This document shows, in pieces, positions 1 through 6,264 of a stretch of DNA of 6,782 nt. The position numbers and the translations under genes were made by a program. Position 1 is the stretch's first letter. Each line of letters opens with the position of its first letter. Below the pieces are notes generated by a model. The model had not been told where the DNA came from. It did no database searches and saw only the letters and a list, made by a program, of their open reading frames with translations. The stretch is taken from the NCBI GenBank assembly GCA_030600865.1, contig JAUVUS010000137.1, positions 1 through 6,782 on the forward strand, given 5' to 3'. This DNA is from Bacteroidales bacterium (GTDB lineage: Bacteria > Bacteroidota > Bacteroidia > Bacteroidales > UBA12077).

Positions 1-41
1 AAGAGTAGAACCAAAAATATATAATTTAAATAAACATAATT

Positions 42-1010
42 ATGAGTCAATTAGAAACCACTTACCTGGGATTAAAATTAAGAAATCCTGTAATAGTAGG
101 AAGCTCAGGACTAACAAGTTCAATTGATAAGATTAAAAAAATTGAAGAAAAAGGTGCTGGTGCAATTGTGTTAAAATCGATCTTCGAAGAACAAATTAAG
201 TTTGAGGCCGGTAAAATGGCTAATGGATCTGATTCTCCTGAGGCATTGGATTATGTAAACTATTATGTAAAAAATAACAAGATTCAGGAATATATCGATT
301 TGATAAAAAAAGCAAAACAAGAAGTTAAAATTCCTGTGATTGCAAGTATCAATTGTGTTTCTTCAAAAGAATGGACTGGTTTTGCAAAAAGTATTGAAGA
401 AGCTGGTGCTGATGCGATTGAAATCAATGTTTTTATTTTGCCAAACGACAGAAATGCAACGGCAGAAAAGTATGAAAATATTTATTTTGAATTGGCAGAG
501 AAATTGAAAGGTACCTTAAAAATTCCATTCGCATTTAAATTGGGATCACATTTTACTAACCTGGTTGGATTTATCCAAAAATTAAATGTTCCCGGAGTAG
601 TCCTTTTTAATCGCTTTTATGCTCCTGATATTGATATTGATAACATGAAACTTATTGCAGCTGAAGTATTTAGCTCGCCTGCTGATATTCGTAATTCGTT
701 GCGATGGGTAGGTATTATTTCTTCAAAAATTTCTGATTTGGATATTGCAGCATCTACCGGAGTTCATGATGGAAAAGCTGTAATTAAACAGATTCTTGCA
801 GGGGCAAATGCAGTTCAGGTTTGTTCTACTTTATACAAAAACGGTATCGATCATTTAGAAAGTATTATTAAAGAAATTGAAGAGTGGATGGATAAGCATG
901 GATATAATAATATTGATGAGTTTAGAGGAAAAATGAGCTATGCTAAAATCGATGATCCTTTGGTGTATGAGCGATCTCAATTTATGAAGTACTTTTCTAG
1001 TGTACAATAA
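42..1010 (+). CDS. Dihydroorotate dehydrogenase-like FMN-dependent oxidoreductase
   Basis: A 322-residue TIM-barrel flavoprotein that resembles class 1 dihydroorotate dehydrogenases, which are cytoplasmic FMN enzymes of pyrimidine synthesis. Family landmarks seen: NPVIVGSSGLT at 15-25, LKSIFEEQ at 44-51 (K45 at the FMN-contacting Lys position), SINC at 102-105, EIN at 127-129, FKLG at 165-168, LFNRF at 188-192, and a C-terminal FMN-phosphate region (ASTGVHDG at 237-244 followed by LAGANAVQVCSTLYKNG). In true DHODs the segment after the EIN-like strand carries the catalytic Cys or Ser in a SCPN-type motif. Here it reads VFILPND (130-136), with no Cys or Ser. I therefore assign the 'DHOD-like' subfamily and do not call it pyrD; the substrate is unknown. 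The ATG start follows an A/T-rich leader without a Shine-Dalgarno sequence, as is common in Bacteroidota. The end of any upstream gene is not recognisable in the 41 preceding bases, so operon membership is open. It converges on the next gene. Confidence 0.88.
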   Translation: MSQLETTYLGLKLRNPVIVGSSGLTSSIDKIKKIEEKGAGAIVLKSIFEEQIKFEAGKMANGSDSPEALDYVNYYVKNNKIQEYIDLIKKAKQEVKIPVIASINCVSSKEWTGFAKSIEEAGADAIEINVFILPNDRNATAEKYENIYFELAEKLKGTLKIPFAFKLGSHFTNLVGFIQKLNVPGVVLFNRFYAPDIDIDNMKLIAAEVFSSPADIRNSLRWVGIISSKISDLDIAASTGVHDGKAVIKQILAGANAVQVCSTLYKNGIDHLESIIKEIEEWMDKHGYNNIDEFRGKMSYAKIDDPLVYERSQFMKYFSSVQ

Positions 1011-1013
1011 TAA

Positions 1014-1040
1014 AAAATCCCGCTTATTTAGTGGGATTTT
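1014..1040. terminator. Bidirectional intrinsic terminator between convergent genes
   Basis: Inverted repeat with arms 1014-1024 and 1030-1040 and a 5-base loop. The core is TCCCGCT pairing with AGTGGGA (one G-U pair), extended outward by A-T pairs. Read rightward, the stem ends in ATTTTCTTT; read leftward it ends in GATTTTTTATTATT. It can therefore stop transcripts from both the DHOD-like gene and the minus-strand gene. The minus-strand stop codon (1024-1026) lies at the edge of the loop, so that gene's last codons form one arm. Confidence 0.8.
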
Positions 1041-1539
1041 CTTTCATGTTTTCAATAACATTTATTAATTCGAAATATAATGGTTTTTTATCATCTTTTA
1101 TATCTTCGACATAATTCTCTAATCGCAACAAACAAGTATCTGCCAACTGGATATCGATATTTTCAAAATTGTCAATTACCGTAAATGCATCAAATGCAAG
1201 TTGAAAATCAGACTGAATAAAAATATCAGTAAAAATTTCAATATATTTATTGAAATCTAAACTGTTTTTCCAACAGGAAGAAACCAGGATTGATACTATA
1301 TCTTTATAATCAGGATTTTCTATTGCTTTAATAATTGGAGGTACACAATACTGTTCTCTGAGGTTATCAATGATTTCTGTTATTTTATCACGTATAATAG
1401 TGTCCGATGTCGTACGCAATAACTCAATCACTTCAACTATAACATCTTGGTTACCATTTTCGGATATGTATTTTAAAGTATCTAATATAATAGAAGTTTT
1501 TTCCGATCTGAGATTTTTTATAATTTCCTTATCAATCAT
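1024..1539 (-). CDS. Small acidic all-helical protein, HEAT-repeat-like, function unknown
   Basis: A 171-residue protein without a signal peptide or membrane segment, so probably cytoplasmic. I do not recognise a named family. The sequence reads as successive amphipathic helix pairs: about 4-27, 31-62, 66-90, 96-123 and 128-165. Short turns rich in Asn/Asp/Gly separate them, and leucine/isoleucine positions recur as in HEAT or armadillo-type solenoids. Examples are TSIILDTLKYISENGNQDV then IVEVIELLRTTSD, and PPIIKAIENPDYKDIVSILV. It has two isolated cysteines and no catalytic motif. The likely role is protein binding, but the partner is unknown and its neighbours give no clue. The ATG at 1537-1539 is the only sensible start; there is no Shine-Dalgarno sequence. 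It is separated from the DHOD-like stop codon by 13 bases and is convergent with it. The HEAT call is an inference from helical periodicity only. Confidence 0.75.
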   Translation of the reverse strand: MIDKEIIKNLRSEKTSIILDTLKYISENGNQDVIVEVIELLRTTSDTIIRDKITEIIDNLREQYCVPPIIKAIENPDYKDIVSILVSSCWKNSLDFNKYIEIFTDIFIQSDFQLAFDAFTVIDNFENIDIQLADTCLLRLENYVEDIKDDKKPLYFELINVIENMKENPTK

Positions 1540-1740
1540 GATTTATGAATCTTAAATTTGTATAAAACCTAATTGTTTTATGAAACAAAATTAGAACAAT
1601 TCCTCTCATATATTGGTTATTCAGATTATATTTTCCTATATTAGTTCAGAAAAATACCTTGTATTTTAAAACAAAACCTGCCTGCCGTCAGGCAGGCTTA
1701 GAAATCTAACGTACAAAATCATGTGTTTTCTTGAATTACC
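1540..1740. other. Intergenic region between divergent genes
   Basis: AT-rich non-coding DNA upstream of both the minus-strand helical-protein gene and the lipoprotein gene. It holds a weak imperfect hairpin (CTAATT 1569-1574 with AATTAG 1589-1594, inner GTTT/AAAC) close to the minus-strand start, and the GC-rich palindrome listed separately. A minus-strand promoter is not clear: a TAGGTTTT element (rc of 1566-1573) exists, but the nearest upstream TTTG is only about 14 bases away, shorter than the usual spacing. I see no RNA gene and no convincing small ORF. Confidence 0.5.
1677..1697. repeat. GC-rich palindrome, possible dispersed repeat or orphan hairpin
   Basis: An 8-base perfect inverted repeat, CCTGCCTG (1677-1684) and CAGGCAGG (1689-1696), around a CCGT loop. 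An alternative 7-base register pairs GCCTGCC (1680-1686) with GGCAGGC (1691-1697). It is far more GC-rich than the surrounding sequence. On the minus strand the hairpin is followed directly by TTTTGTTTT, so it looks like an intrinsic terminator in that orientation. No minus-strand gene lies immediately upstream of it. It may be a small dispersed palindromic element, or an attenuator in a long leader of the minus-strand gene. Only one copy is visible here. Confidence 0.6.
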
Positions 1741-1753
1741 GTGAGATGTAAAT

Positions 1754-1783
1754 TTTGTTTTTTAAAAAAAAGTGTTATTTTTA
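1754..1783 (+). promoter_or_regulatory. Candidate Bacteroidota promoter for the lipoprotein operon
   Basis: TTTG at 1754-1757, then 18 bases, then TATTTTTA at 1776-1783. The second element matches TAnnTTTG at all defined positions but the last. This is the primary sigma factor arrangement known in Bacteroidota (-33 TTTG, -7 TAnnTTTG). Transcription would begin near 1790, leaving a leader of roughly 40 bases before the ATG at 1828. In AT-rich DNA such matches arise by chance, so confidence is limited. Confidence 0.4.
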
Positions 1784-1827
1784 CTACAAATTGTTTTAAA
1801 TTGGTAACAATTAATAAGCAGCAAATT

Positions 1828-2760
1828 ATGAATATGAAATTATTACATCGTAAGGTGCTATATTTATCGGTAGTGATTGTATCTATTGCACTGATAACAG
1901 GATGTGGCTCTGGTAAAGAAAAAGCGGATGATTATGACGACCTTGTAACCATCGATTCTCTTGAAATAGATGAGCAATTAATACAGGATGTTAAAGCTGT
2001 AAAAGAGATTTTTTATTCATTGCCATCTCCACTGGAGACAGCAATGATATTAAAACAGGCCGGAGCGAAATACAACGAGGAGTTACTTAATTCTACAGAT
2101 AATACTTCCAGATATGTTACCAATAAAAGTATGGCTCTAAATCTGGGTATATATACAACAGATTTAAGTTATGCAAGTTTGTTTGATCAGACTCAAGCTA
2201 CTATTAATTATATGAATGCTTCTAAAAAGATGGCTGAAGGATTAGGTATTCTGAATGCTATTGATGAGGATGTACTCGAAAGATTAGAGGCAAATATTAA
2301 TAATCGTGAGGTTATTATGGATATCATTTCAGAAACAATTATGAATTCAAGTTCATTTCTTGAAGAAAATGATAGACAAGCAATGTCAACAATTATTTTA
2401 GTTGGCGGATGGGTTGAAGGATTATATATTGCGACAAATTTAGTTGAGGATGATGTTGATTTCAATAATAATGAGTTGGTAAATCGTATTATCGATCAAA
2501 AACTTACTTTAGGTACAATACTTAGCTTATTAGATGAAAATTCTGATAATGCAGATGTTAAAAATGTAATGGTCAACGTAAACGAACTGAAAGCGATTTT
2601 TGATAAAATAGAAATTACAACTTCAAAAATTGAGCCTGTTACTGATAAAGAAACTAATGTAACAACTCTAAAGTCAGAGACTACTATATCCATGAGTCCT
2701 GCCACTTATAATGAATTAAAAGAGAAAGTTAAGTTAATACGAAGTAATTATATACTATAA
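1828..2760 (+). CDS. Lipoprotein of unknown function (Bacteroidota envelope protein)
   Basis: A 310-residue protein starting MNMKLLHRKVLY with a lipoprotein signal: basic residues, a hydrophobic stretch (about 10-24), and the lipobox ITGC with the lipidated Cys at 26. After the Cys comes GSGKEKADDYDD, a flexible acidic linker. It does not clearly match known Bacteroidota surface-export signals, so the protein is probably anchored in the periplasm-facing or outer membrane. The mature part is mostly helical. It has conspicuous blocks: FYSLPSPLETAMILKQAGA (62-80), LNLGIYTTDLSYASLFDQTQ (104-123), NREVIMDIISET (159-170) and ILVGGWVEGLYIATNL (190-205). These resemble a widespread Bacteroidota family with no assigned function. 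A longer in-frame reading from GTG at 1741 exists, but it would bury the signal peptide behind 29 residues and run through the promoter, so I use the ATG at 1828 (1834 is an alternative). It forms an operon with the next gene, 14 bases downstream. Confidence 0.85.
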   Translation: MNMKLLHRKVLYLSVVIVSIALITGCGSGKEKADDYDDLVTIDSLEIDEQLIQDVKAVKEIFYSLPSPLETAMILKQAGAKYNEELLNSTDNTSRYVTNKSMALNLGIYTTDLSYASLFDQTQATINYMNASKKMAEGLGILNAIDEDVLERLEANINNREVIMDIISETIMNSSSFLEENDRQAMSTIILVGGWVEGLYIATNLVEDDVDFNNNELVNRIIDQKLTLGTILSLLDENSDNADVKNVMVNVNELKAIFDKIEITTSKIEPVTDKETNVTTLKSETTISMSPATYNELKEKVKLIRSNYIL

Positions 2761-2774
2761 AAATATCCTCTGTT

Positions 2775-3221
2775 ATGAAAAAAATATACCAGATATTAAT
2801 TGTACTAACAGTATTGGCTTTAATACCTTTTTATGGTAAAACACAATGTAAGAGTTTTGCTAAAAAGGTTTGTAAATTAGAGTTAACTCCATATATACAT
2901 GATGGTAACTTTAATGCTGCTATTTTAACGGAAGGTGAAGATGCTGAGTTATATAAGACATTTTACTCAGGCCAAAATTACAGGATTTATATATGTGGTT
3001 CTCAATCACTACCTGATATTGAATTTCAAGTGCTTGATGTAAACAGAAATGTTTTATATGATAACAGGAAAAGTAATTATGCCAGAATATGGGACTTTAA
3101 ACTTGAATCGAGTCAGCAACTTATAATTTCATTAAGAGTAAGGAATAATGAAGAAGAAGCGGACGAGTTGATTAGTGGTTGTGTAGCAATTATGTTTGGT
3201 ATAAAGGAAGAAGCTGATTAA
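2775..3221 (+). CDS. Small exported protein with four cysteines, function unknown
   Basis: A 148-residue protein with a Sec signal peptide: MKK, then a hydrophobic core (about 5-20), then GKTQ. Signal peptidase I cleavage is likely near 23-24, leaving Gln or Cys at the mature N terminus. There is no lipobox, because Cys25 is preceded by Gln. The mature domain has Cys25, Cys33, Cys74 and Cys136, which could form two disulfides in the periplasm. From about residue 56 it is rich in predicted beta strands: AELYKTFYSGQNYRIYICG, then IEFQVLDVNRNVLYDN, then WDFKLESSQQLIISLRV. This suggests a compact beta-sandwich-like domain. It lies 14 bases after the lipoprotein gene and is presumably co-transcribed, so the two may act together at the envelope. 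I recognise the pattern as a conserved Bacteroidota family but know no function. There is no recognisable Shine-Dalgarno sequence. It is followed by the terminator shared with uvrA. Confidence 0.82.
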   Translation: MKKIYQILIVLTVLALIPFYGKTQCKSFAKKVCKLELTPYIHDGNFNAAILTEGEDAELYKTFYSGQNYRIYICGSQSLPDIEFQVLDVNRNVLYDNRKSNYARIWDFKLESSQQLIISLRVRNNEEEADELISGCVAIMFGIKEEAD

Positions 3222-3242
3222 ATAATTATATAATAATATATA

Positions 3243-3270
3243 AAAGCCTGTGATTATCACAGGTTTTTTT
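3243..3270. terminator. Bidirectional intrinsic terminator between the envelope operon and uvrA
   Basis: Perfect stem CCTGTGA (3247-3253) with TCACAGG (3257-3263) around a TTA loop, extended by a G-T pair and then A-T pairs. Rightward it runs into eight Ts (3264-3271) and then GTTTTG, a strong terminator for the plus-strand operon. Leftward it is followed by an interrupted T-run (CTTTTATATATTATT), so it should also end uvrA transcripts. The uvrA stop codon (3257-3259) lies inside the stem. Confidence 0.88.
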
Positions 3271-6088
3271 TGTTTTGTCTTCTGTTCATTTCTATTTTTA
3301 ATTTTTCTTTTAAATATTTCCCGGTATAAGATCCTTCACATTTAGTTATTTCTTCAGGAGTACCTTCGAATATAATATTTCCTCCGTCTTTTCCACCTTC
3401 AGGCCCTAAATCAATTATCCAGTCAGCCGATTTTATAATTTCAAGGTTATGCTCAATTATTAGTATTGAATTTCCTCTTGATATTAAAGCATAAAAGGCT
3501 TCAAGAAGTTTTTTGATATCATGGAAATGCAAGCCTGTAGTAGGTTCATCAAAAATAAACAGTGTTGATTGTTTAGATTTTTCTTTACTTAGAAATGAAG
3601 CTAGTTTAACTCTTTGACTTTCACCTCCACTTAAAGTACTTGAAGATTGTCCCAATTTTATATAACCCAAACCTACTTCGGCAAGAGGAGAGAGTTTATC
3701 AACTATTTTATTTTCTGTCGAACCCGTTCCTTCATTAAAAAACTCGATTGCTTCGTTCACAGTCATTTCCAGAATGTTAAAAATATTTTTATCACGATAT
3801 TTAACATCCAATATTTCTTCTTTGAATCTTTTTCCATGACAGTGATCGCAAATTAGAGTAACATCAGCCATGAATTGCATTTCAACTTTAATTATACCTT
3901 CTCCCTGGCACTCTTCACACCGACCACCGTCAATATTAAATGAATAATGTGAAGCTTTGTAATTATTTATTTTTGATAATTGTTGATTAGCATATAGTTT
4001 CCTTATTTCATCGTATGCTTTTAAGTAAGTAACGGGATTTGAGCGAGATGATTTCCCTATAGGATTTTGATCAACAAATTCAATACTATCAAGATCTTTG
4101 ATATCACCTTTTAATTCGTCAAATTTTCCGGTTTTTTCTCCTGTCCCTAATAAAATCTTGCTTAGTGCCGGAGATAATATATTTCTTACAAGTGATGATT
4201 TTCCGGAACCACTTACTCCGGTTATAACAGTTAAGGTATTTAAAGGAAATTTAACATCAATATTTTTTAAATTATTTTCTCTTGCTCCGGTTAATTCTAT
4301 GTAATTATTCCATTTTCTTCTTTGTTTCGGAGTACTAATAAATTCCTTTCCCGTAAGATATTTTGCAGTTAAACTATTCTTATTTTTAATAATTTGATCT
4401 CTGTTCCCCTGAAATATTATGTTGCCACCTAATCTGCCGGCAAAAGGTCCTATGTCAATTATTTCATCAGCAGATTTAATAATATCTTCATCGTGTTCAA
4501 CTACTATAACAGTATTTCCTATTTTTTGAAGTTCTTTCAGAACTTTTATTAACCTGTTGTTATCTCTTGAATGTAAGCCAATACTTGGTTCGTCAAGAAT
4601 ATAAAGCGATCCTACGAGGCTACTACCAAGTGATGTTGCTAAATTTATTCGTTGAGATTCGCCTCCTGAAAGAGTTGATGATAAACGATTTAATGTTAAA
4701 TATCCCAAGCCAACATTCATTAAAAAATCTAATCGACTATTAATTTCAATTAAGATTCGTTTAGATACATCTCTTTCATAATTGTTTAATTTAAGTTCCC
4801 TGAAAAATACTTGTAACTCGTCAATTGGCAATAACACTAGATCCTGTAAAGATTTATTTCCAACTTTGACATAGGAAGCTTCTTTTTTAAGACGGGTTCC
4901 TCTGCAGTCGGGGCAGGTTGTTTTACCGCGATATCTCGATAACATTACCCGATACTGAATTTTATATTTCTGCTCTTCTAAATGTTCAAAGAAAACATTT
5001 AATCCTCCAAAATACTTATTGCCAGTCCATAGTAACTGTTTTTGATCTTCGGTTAAATCAAAATATGGTTTGTGTATTGGGAAATTAAATTTTTCGGCAT
5101 TATAAATAAGCTTGTTTTTCCATTCCTGCATTTTTTCACCTCGCCAACATGCAATTGCTTCCTCGTAAATAGATAAGCCTTTATTAGGAATTACTAAATC
5201 TTCATCAATTCCAATAATTTTACCGTAACCTTCGCACTTGGGGCAGGCACCAACAGGATTGTTAAAACTAAAAGTATGAACTGTCGGTTCTTCAAATTCA
5301 ATTCCATCAGCTTCAAATTTATTTGAAAAAGTTTCTAAAGAATTTTTATCACCAAACGCCTTAATAATACAGTACCCTTTGCCCTCAGAGAATGCAATTT
5401 GAACAGAATCTGCAAATCGACTAAGAGAATCTTCATTAGTTTGAACACTAATTCTATCAACAACAATGTTTATAGGTTTTTTTTTATTAACAGAACTTGT
5501 ACTCTCCAGGATATCAGTGATTTTATAAATTTTAAAATTTTGCTCTATTCTCGATATTCCTTCATTTTGCAACATTTTCAGGTAATCGTCAAATGATTTA
5601 CCATTTTGAATTTGAAACGATGCAAGGATAAGAAGTTTTGTATTTTCTTTAAAACTAGTTATATAATCTACAACGTCTGTTATTGAGTGTCGTTGTACTA
5701 ATTTTTTGGAAATGGGTGAATATGTTTTTCCGATTCGGGCAAACAAAAGTTTAAGATAATCATATACTTCAGTTGAGGTTCCAACTGTTGATCTTGGATT
5801 TCTTGTGTTAACTTTTTGTTCAATAGCAATTGCAGGTGGAATACCATGTATAAATTCAACATCAGGTTTATTAATTTTACCTAAAAATTGCCTTGCATAA
5901 GAAGATAAACTTTCGACATATCGCCTCTGGCCTTCAGCATAAATTGTATCGAACGCTAAAGATGATTTGCCGGAGCCTGAAACACCAGTGATAACAACAA
6001 ATTTATCACGAAGAATATCAATATCGATATTCTTTAAATTATGAACTTTTGCGCCTTTTATTTGGATATATTGTTCTTTGTTTGGCAT
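3257..6088 (-). CDS. uvrA: UvrABC excinuclease subunit A (damage-recognition ATPase)
   Basis: A 943-residue UvrA, the usual length. As a dimer it scans DNA for bulky lesions with UvrB and loads UvrB for incision by UvrC in cytoplasmic nucleotide excision repair. Two ABC ATPase halves are visible. First half: Walker [10 protein letters not shown] (35-43), signature LSGGESQR (473-480), Walker B LYILDEPS (495-502), His switch VVEHDE (H532). Second half: Walker [10 protein letters not shown] (624-632), signature LSGGESQR (819-826), Walker B LFIFDEPT (843-850), H880. Zinc-module cysteines are C282/C285, C392/C395, and C724/C727 with C747/C750. The first CxxC of the first module, present in E. coli, is replaced by FEADG (258-262). 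I recall this as typical of Bacteroidota UvrA. The UvrB-binding region (about 120-255) is retained, which favours UvrA1 over the shorter UvrA2. The start [20 protein letters not shown] aligns with the family N terminus. The C terminus ends in a short basic tail. Confidence 0.97.
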   Translation of the reverse strand: MPNKEQYIQIKGAKVHNLKNIDIDILRDKFVVITGVSGSGKSSLAFDTIYAEGQRRYVESLSSYARQFLGKINKPDVEFIHGIPPAIAIEQKVNTRNPRSTVGTSTEVYDYLKLLFARIGKTYSPISKKLVQRHSITDVVDYITSFKENTKLLILASFQIQNGKSFDDYLKMLQNEGISRIEQNFKIYKITDILESTSSVNKKKPINIVVDRISVQTNEDSLSRFADSVQIAFSEGKGYCIIKAFGDKNSLETFSNKFEADGIEFEEPTVHTFSFNNPVGACPKCEGYGKIIGIDEDLVIPNKGLSIYEEAIACWRGEKMQEWKNKLIYNAEKFNFPIHKPYFDLTEDQKQLLWTGNKYFGGLNVFFEHLEEQKYKIQYRVMLSRYRGKTTCPDCRGTRLKKEASYVKVGNKSLQDLVLLPIDELQVFFRELKLNNYERDVSKRILIEINSRLDFLMNVGLGYLTLNRLSSTLSGGESQRINLATSLGSSLVGSLYILDEPSIGLHSRDNNRLIKVLKELQKIGNTVIVVEHDEDIIKSADEIIDIGPFAGRLGGNIIFQGNRDQIIKNKNSLTAKYLTGKEFISTPKQRRKWNNYIELTGARENNLKNIDVKFPLNTLTVITGVSGSGKSSLVRNILSPALSKILLGTGEKTGKFDELKGDIKDLDSIEFVDQNPIGKSSRSNPVTYLKAYDEIRKLYANQQLSKINNYKASHYSFNIDGGRCEECQGEGIIKVEMQFMADVTLICDHCHGKRFKEEILDVKYRDKNIFNILEMTVNEAIEFFNEGTGSTENKIVDKLSPLAEVGLGYIKLGQSSSTLSGGESQRVKLASFLSKEKSKQSTLFIFDEPTTGLHFHDIKKLLEAFYALISRGNSILIIEHNLEIIKSADWIIDLGPEGGKDGGNIIFEGTPEEITKCEGSYTGKYLKEKLKIEMNRRQNKKNL

Positions 6089-6137
6089 AAATATTGAAAG
6101 TAATACTCCTAAATAATGTTAACAAATCTTAAATGAT

Positions 6138-6168
6138 TTTGAAATAAAAAGATTTTTTGTTTAAATTG
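6138..6168 (+). promoter_or_regulatory. Candidate promoter for the sigma factor gene
   Basis: TTTG at 6138-6141, 20 bases, then TAAATTG at 6162-6168, one T short of the Bacteroidota -7 consensus TAnnTTTG. It would start transcription around 6175, giving a leader of about 90 bases. ECF genes are often autoregulated from a different, sigma-specific promoter, which cannot be recognised from one sequence. Tentative. Confidence 0.3.
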
Positions 6169-6170
6169 CA

Positions 6171-6200
6171 CTAAATTACTTAATTAATTTCTAACCCAAA
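6171..6200 (-). promoter_or_regulatory. Candidate promoter for uvrA
   Basis: On the minus strand, TTTG (complement of 6197-6200), 18 bases, then TAATTTAG (complement of 6171-6178). The latter matches TAnnTTTG except at one position. The predicted start is near 6164, about 75 bases before the uvrA ATG. It lies against the candidate plus-strand promoter, so divergent transcription may interfere. I see no SOS-type (LexA) box in this gap. Confidence 0.35.
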
Positions 6201-6253
6201 ACTCGGAGGATTGTTTATCGATTAAACTTCTACCTTTTTATATTACTTAAAAA

Positions 6254-6259
6254 AGGAGG
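6254..6259 (+). promoter_or_regulatory. Strong Shine-Dalgarno sequence that fixes a TTG start
   Basis: AGGAGG within AAGGAGGT, a near-perfect anti-16S complement, ends 5 bases before TTG at 6265-6267. In the same frame there is an upstream stop at 6223 and no ATG or GTG before the conserved sigma factor sequence begins, so this TTG is the best start. Such a strong site is unusual beside the other genes here, which lack one. Confidence 0.7.
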
Positions 6260-6264
6260 TTGTT

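Noticed and set aside
1..41. End of an upstream gene
   Set aside because: Stops occur in two frames (at 6-8 and 22-24), but too few codons are present to recognise a protein.
1370..1555. Plus-strand open frame opposite the helical-protein gene
   Set aside because: It is short and hydrophobic, and reads as the antisense of a better-supported coding region.
1741..1827. N-terminal extension of the lipoprotein starting at GTG
   Set aside because: The frame is open, but it places 29 residues before a clear lipoprotein signal peptide and overlaps the best promoter candidate.
2208..2705. Two minus-strand open frames (2208-2465 and 2496-2705) opposite the lipoprotein gene
   Set aside because: They are serine/isoleucine-rich reverse shadows of a well-supported gene, with no domain or start signal.
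3647..5596. Plus-strand open frames opposite uvrA (around 3647-3856, 4098-4304 and 5399-5596)
   Set aside because: They lie entirely inside uvrA, whose motifs are continuous on the other strand, and show no family features.
3257..6088. UvrA2-type paralogue or drug-resistance ABC protein
   Set aside because: The length, the retained UvrB-binding region and close agreement with canonical UvrA favour the repair protein UvrA1.
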